Shown here one piece after another: positions 21,935-23,112 of a stretch of 23,112 nt of DNA. A model generated the notes under the pieces. The model was given only the letters and a program-made list of their open reading frames with translations, did not search any database and had not been told where the DNA came from. This stretch comes from CAYNWT01 sp964485095 (GTDB lineage: Bacteria > Planctomycetota > Planctomycetia > Planctomycetales > Planctomycetaceae): the NCBI GenBank assembly GCA_964485095.1, contig CAZAIB010000104.1, forward strand, positions 1-23,112, in the 5' to 3' direction. Each line of letters opens with the position of its first letter. Position 1 is the first letter of the stretch. The position numbers and the translations under genes are program-made.

Positions 21935-22123
21935 ATCGGCGGTGACTTATCTGGTTCCTACCCTCGCTGGCTTTTTGATGTCCTTGCATTGAACTGAGCG
22001 ATCTGCAGATGATCCGGGTTCACTGACCTTGAAACCACTACGCGAGGATCAGACAGTAGCGATCAGAATCACGGAGACTAACGACGTGATCGATGCGACT
22101 GATGTTTGAGACGAGATTGCGAC

Positions 22124-22306
22124 ATGGATGACACAACTTACATCTGCGATTCCTGCGGCGAGGAAATCGTGATTCCGGTTGACCCGACCGGTGGGAACTC
22201 GCAGCAGTACGTTGAGGATTGCCCGGTGTGTTGTCATCCGAATGTGATTCGCATTGAGTTCGACCGCAACGGCGATCCGATTGCGGTGCGTTCACAACAC
22301 GAGTGA
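22124..22306 (+). CDS. CPXCG-motif small cysteine-rich protein
   Basis: The product has 60 residues. Four cysteines in two pairs (Cys8/Cys11 in CDSCG and Cys33/Cys36 in CPVC, with an extra Cys37) form a probable zinc-binding site. The middle QQYVEDCPVCCHP and the ending around AVRS match the Cys-rich CPXCG family (Pfam PF14255 type), whose members are typically 60-70 residues and have no known biochemical role. The frame is open upstream to a TTG at 22106, but the ATG at 22124 gives the usual family length. It converges with the STAS-domain gene, 40 bases away. Confidence 0.85.
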   Translation: MDDTTYICDSCGEEIVIPVDPTGGNSQQYVEDCPVCCHPNVIRIEFDRNGDPIAVRSQHE

Positions 22307-22346
22307 GTAGGAAGGCGAATGGGCTGTCCGCTCCACCTTCGAGAAC

Positions 22347-22691
22347 TTACTGGAAGGCGTCTTTTGCTGCTTCGACGTTGTCGTACACATTGAGGATCTT
22401 CTCGAAGCCAACAATCCGGAATGTATCGGCAACGAAGCTCTGCATCGCAGCGATCTTGACATCGCCCATGTGCTTCTTCATCCGCGAATGCACTCGCATG
22501 AGTGATCCCAGGCCCATGCTGGAGATGTACTCCAGATTCTCGCAGTCCAGTACAAGATTCTTGTAGCCGTCTACAACCTGTTCTTCGATAAACGAAAAGA
22601 AGTACTCGCTGCTATCGTTATCCAGCTTACCGGTAATTACGACGACTCGGATGTCAGTATCGGGTATGTCTCTGGTGGTGAAATCGATCAT
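22347..22691 (-). CDS. STAS-domain protein, anti-sigma factor antagonist-like
   Basis: The product has 114 residues, a single STAS domain of the SpoIIAA/RsbV type. The core is KNLVLDCENLEYISSMGLGS at 44-63. Ser57 or Ser58 is the likely phosphorylation site that an anti-sigma serine kinase would use to switch binding. After it come RVHSRMKKHMGDVKIAAM and VADTFRIVGFEKILNVYDN, the usual terminal strand and helix. Such proteins release a sigma factor by binding its anti-sigma factor when dephosphorylated, but in planctomycetes many are orphan and may serve other partner-switching systems. No kinase, phosphatase or sigma factor gene is adjacent. The ATG at 22691 is preferred to an upstream TTG at 22703, leaving a domain of standard length. 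Confidence 0.9.
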   Translation of the reverse strand: MIDFTTRDIPDTDIRVVVITGKLDNDSSEYFFSFIEEQVVDGYKNLVLDCENLEYISSMGLGSLMRVHSRMKKHMGDVKIAAMQSFVADTFRIVGFEKILNVYDNVEAAKDAFQ

Positions 22692-22846
22692 CGCAAATCT
22701 CAATCCGGTTCTGGAGTATTTCGAATCGGCTCACTAAGCCACGTCCACTGGAATAGACTCCCGGATACCCGGCAGCCTTACGGTATTTCAGACGAAAAGT
22801 TGAACAGAACGGTGTCCGAATGGCAACTTCCTCCGTCCTCTTGGCA

Positions 22847-23112
22847 CTATCCATCTGAAGTCAGCTTGCGGACGAGAATAAGGGTGGCGACACCAGCACC
22901 CGCGGCGACGGCCCCGCTGATCATTGCTGACCGGGTGTCTCCGAAAATGATGTAGCCGGTTAGCGGCAGCACACTGTAAATCAGAATGGAACTCACAATG
23001 GCCGCTGTGATGGACAGGCCCAGATCTGTGTCGACTTTGACGCCCGGGCACTTGGCCGCGATCGGCTTCCAGCCACCTCCACCGGGACGCGTTCGTTGGT
23101 AGAAGCTGATCA
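22847..23112 (-). CDS. Sodium:solute symporter, C-terminal end (cut by window edge)
   Basis: Only 87 C-terminal residues are present; the gene continues beyond the right edge. The visible part starts with SFYQRTRPGGGGWKPIA, the cytoplasmic loop typical of planctomycete sodium:solute symporters (SSS family). Two hydrophobic segments follow (about LGLSITAAIVSSILIYSV and SGAVAAGAGVATLILV), then a short charged tail ending in a TAG at 22847-22849. Intact members have 12 to 14 helices and import sugars, amino acids or other organic solutes with sodium; the substrate cannot be told from this end. It lies on the same strand as the STAS gene, 155 bases upstream of it. Confidence 0.8.
   Translation of the reverse strand, partial: ISFYQRTRPGGGGWKPIAAKCPGVKVDTDLGLSITAAIVSSILIYSVLPLTGYIIFGDTRSAMISGAVAAGAGVATLILVRKLTSDG

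Noticed and set aside
22788..23051. An 87-codon minus-strand open frame rich in Arg and His near the right edge
   Set aside because: It overlaps, in another frame, the symporter C-terminus, which has family-like sequence and transmembrane segments.

Overview
The window looks like a chromosomal segment of a planctomycete (phylum Planctomycetota, probably order Planctomycetales). This rests on gene content. There is a DUF1549/DUF1553-type cytochrome protein carrying a LamG domain, a remnant of the PVC-type haem-binding (CxxCH) family, an esterase fused to a concanavalin-like C-terminal domain, a Tat-exported hydroxypyruvate-isomerase-like TIM barrel, and very long coiled-coil membrane proteins. 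No rRNA, tRNA, CRISPR array, intact insertion sequence, phage gene or replication origin was seen.

Layout. (1) 1-3602: two divergent genes, a planctomycete cytochrome/LamG protein running off the left edge (minus) and an exported sugar-isomerase-like protein (plus). (2) 3603-3933: a non-coding gap holding a near-perfect 32-bp inverted repeat with a 40-nt loop. (3) 3934-9216 (plus): a probable transcription unit of an exported HEAT-repeat protein, a LolD/MacB-type ABC ATPase and its FtsX/MacB-type permease, the last two overlapping by ATGA. (4) 9268-17049 (minus): two adjacent giant coiled-coil proteins (1530 and 1001 residues). They share an N-terminal sequence box, a proline/glutamate-rich linker, a segmented coiled coil and a six-helix C-terminal membrane module. 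This is the most unusual content of the window. (5) 17301-18722 (minus): a secreted alpha/beta-hydrolase esterase with a carbohydrate-binding-like C-terminal domain. (6) 19040-20266 (plus): a membrane protein that looks like a duplicated [two transmembrane helices + soluble domain] unit. (7) 20262-21090: an intergenic inverted-repeat element next to a truncated, twice-frameshifted cytochrome c gene remnant. (8) 21158-23112: an unknown multi-pass membrane protein, a small CPXCG zinc-binding protein, a STAS-domain anti-sigma-factor-antagonist-like protein and the C-terminus of a sodium:solute symporter cut by the right edge.

How the genes fit together. Region 1, the esterase and the cytochrome remnant belong to the periplasmic carbohydrate-degradation and electron-transfer repertoire that is heavily expanded in planctomycetes. 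The ABC pair is a classic lipoprotein or small-molecule export module of the MacB/LolCDE superfamily; the HEAT protein just upstream may be an accessory factor, but that is only proximity. The coiled-coil pair has no recognisable enzymatic domain. Its layout suggests long filamentous or tethering membrane proteins, possibly structural elements of the cell envelope or internal membranes. That is inference from architecture alone.
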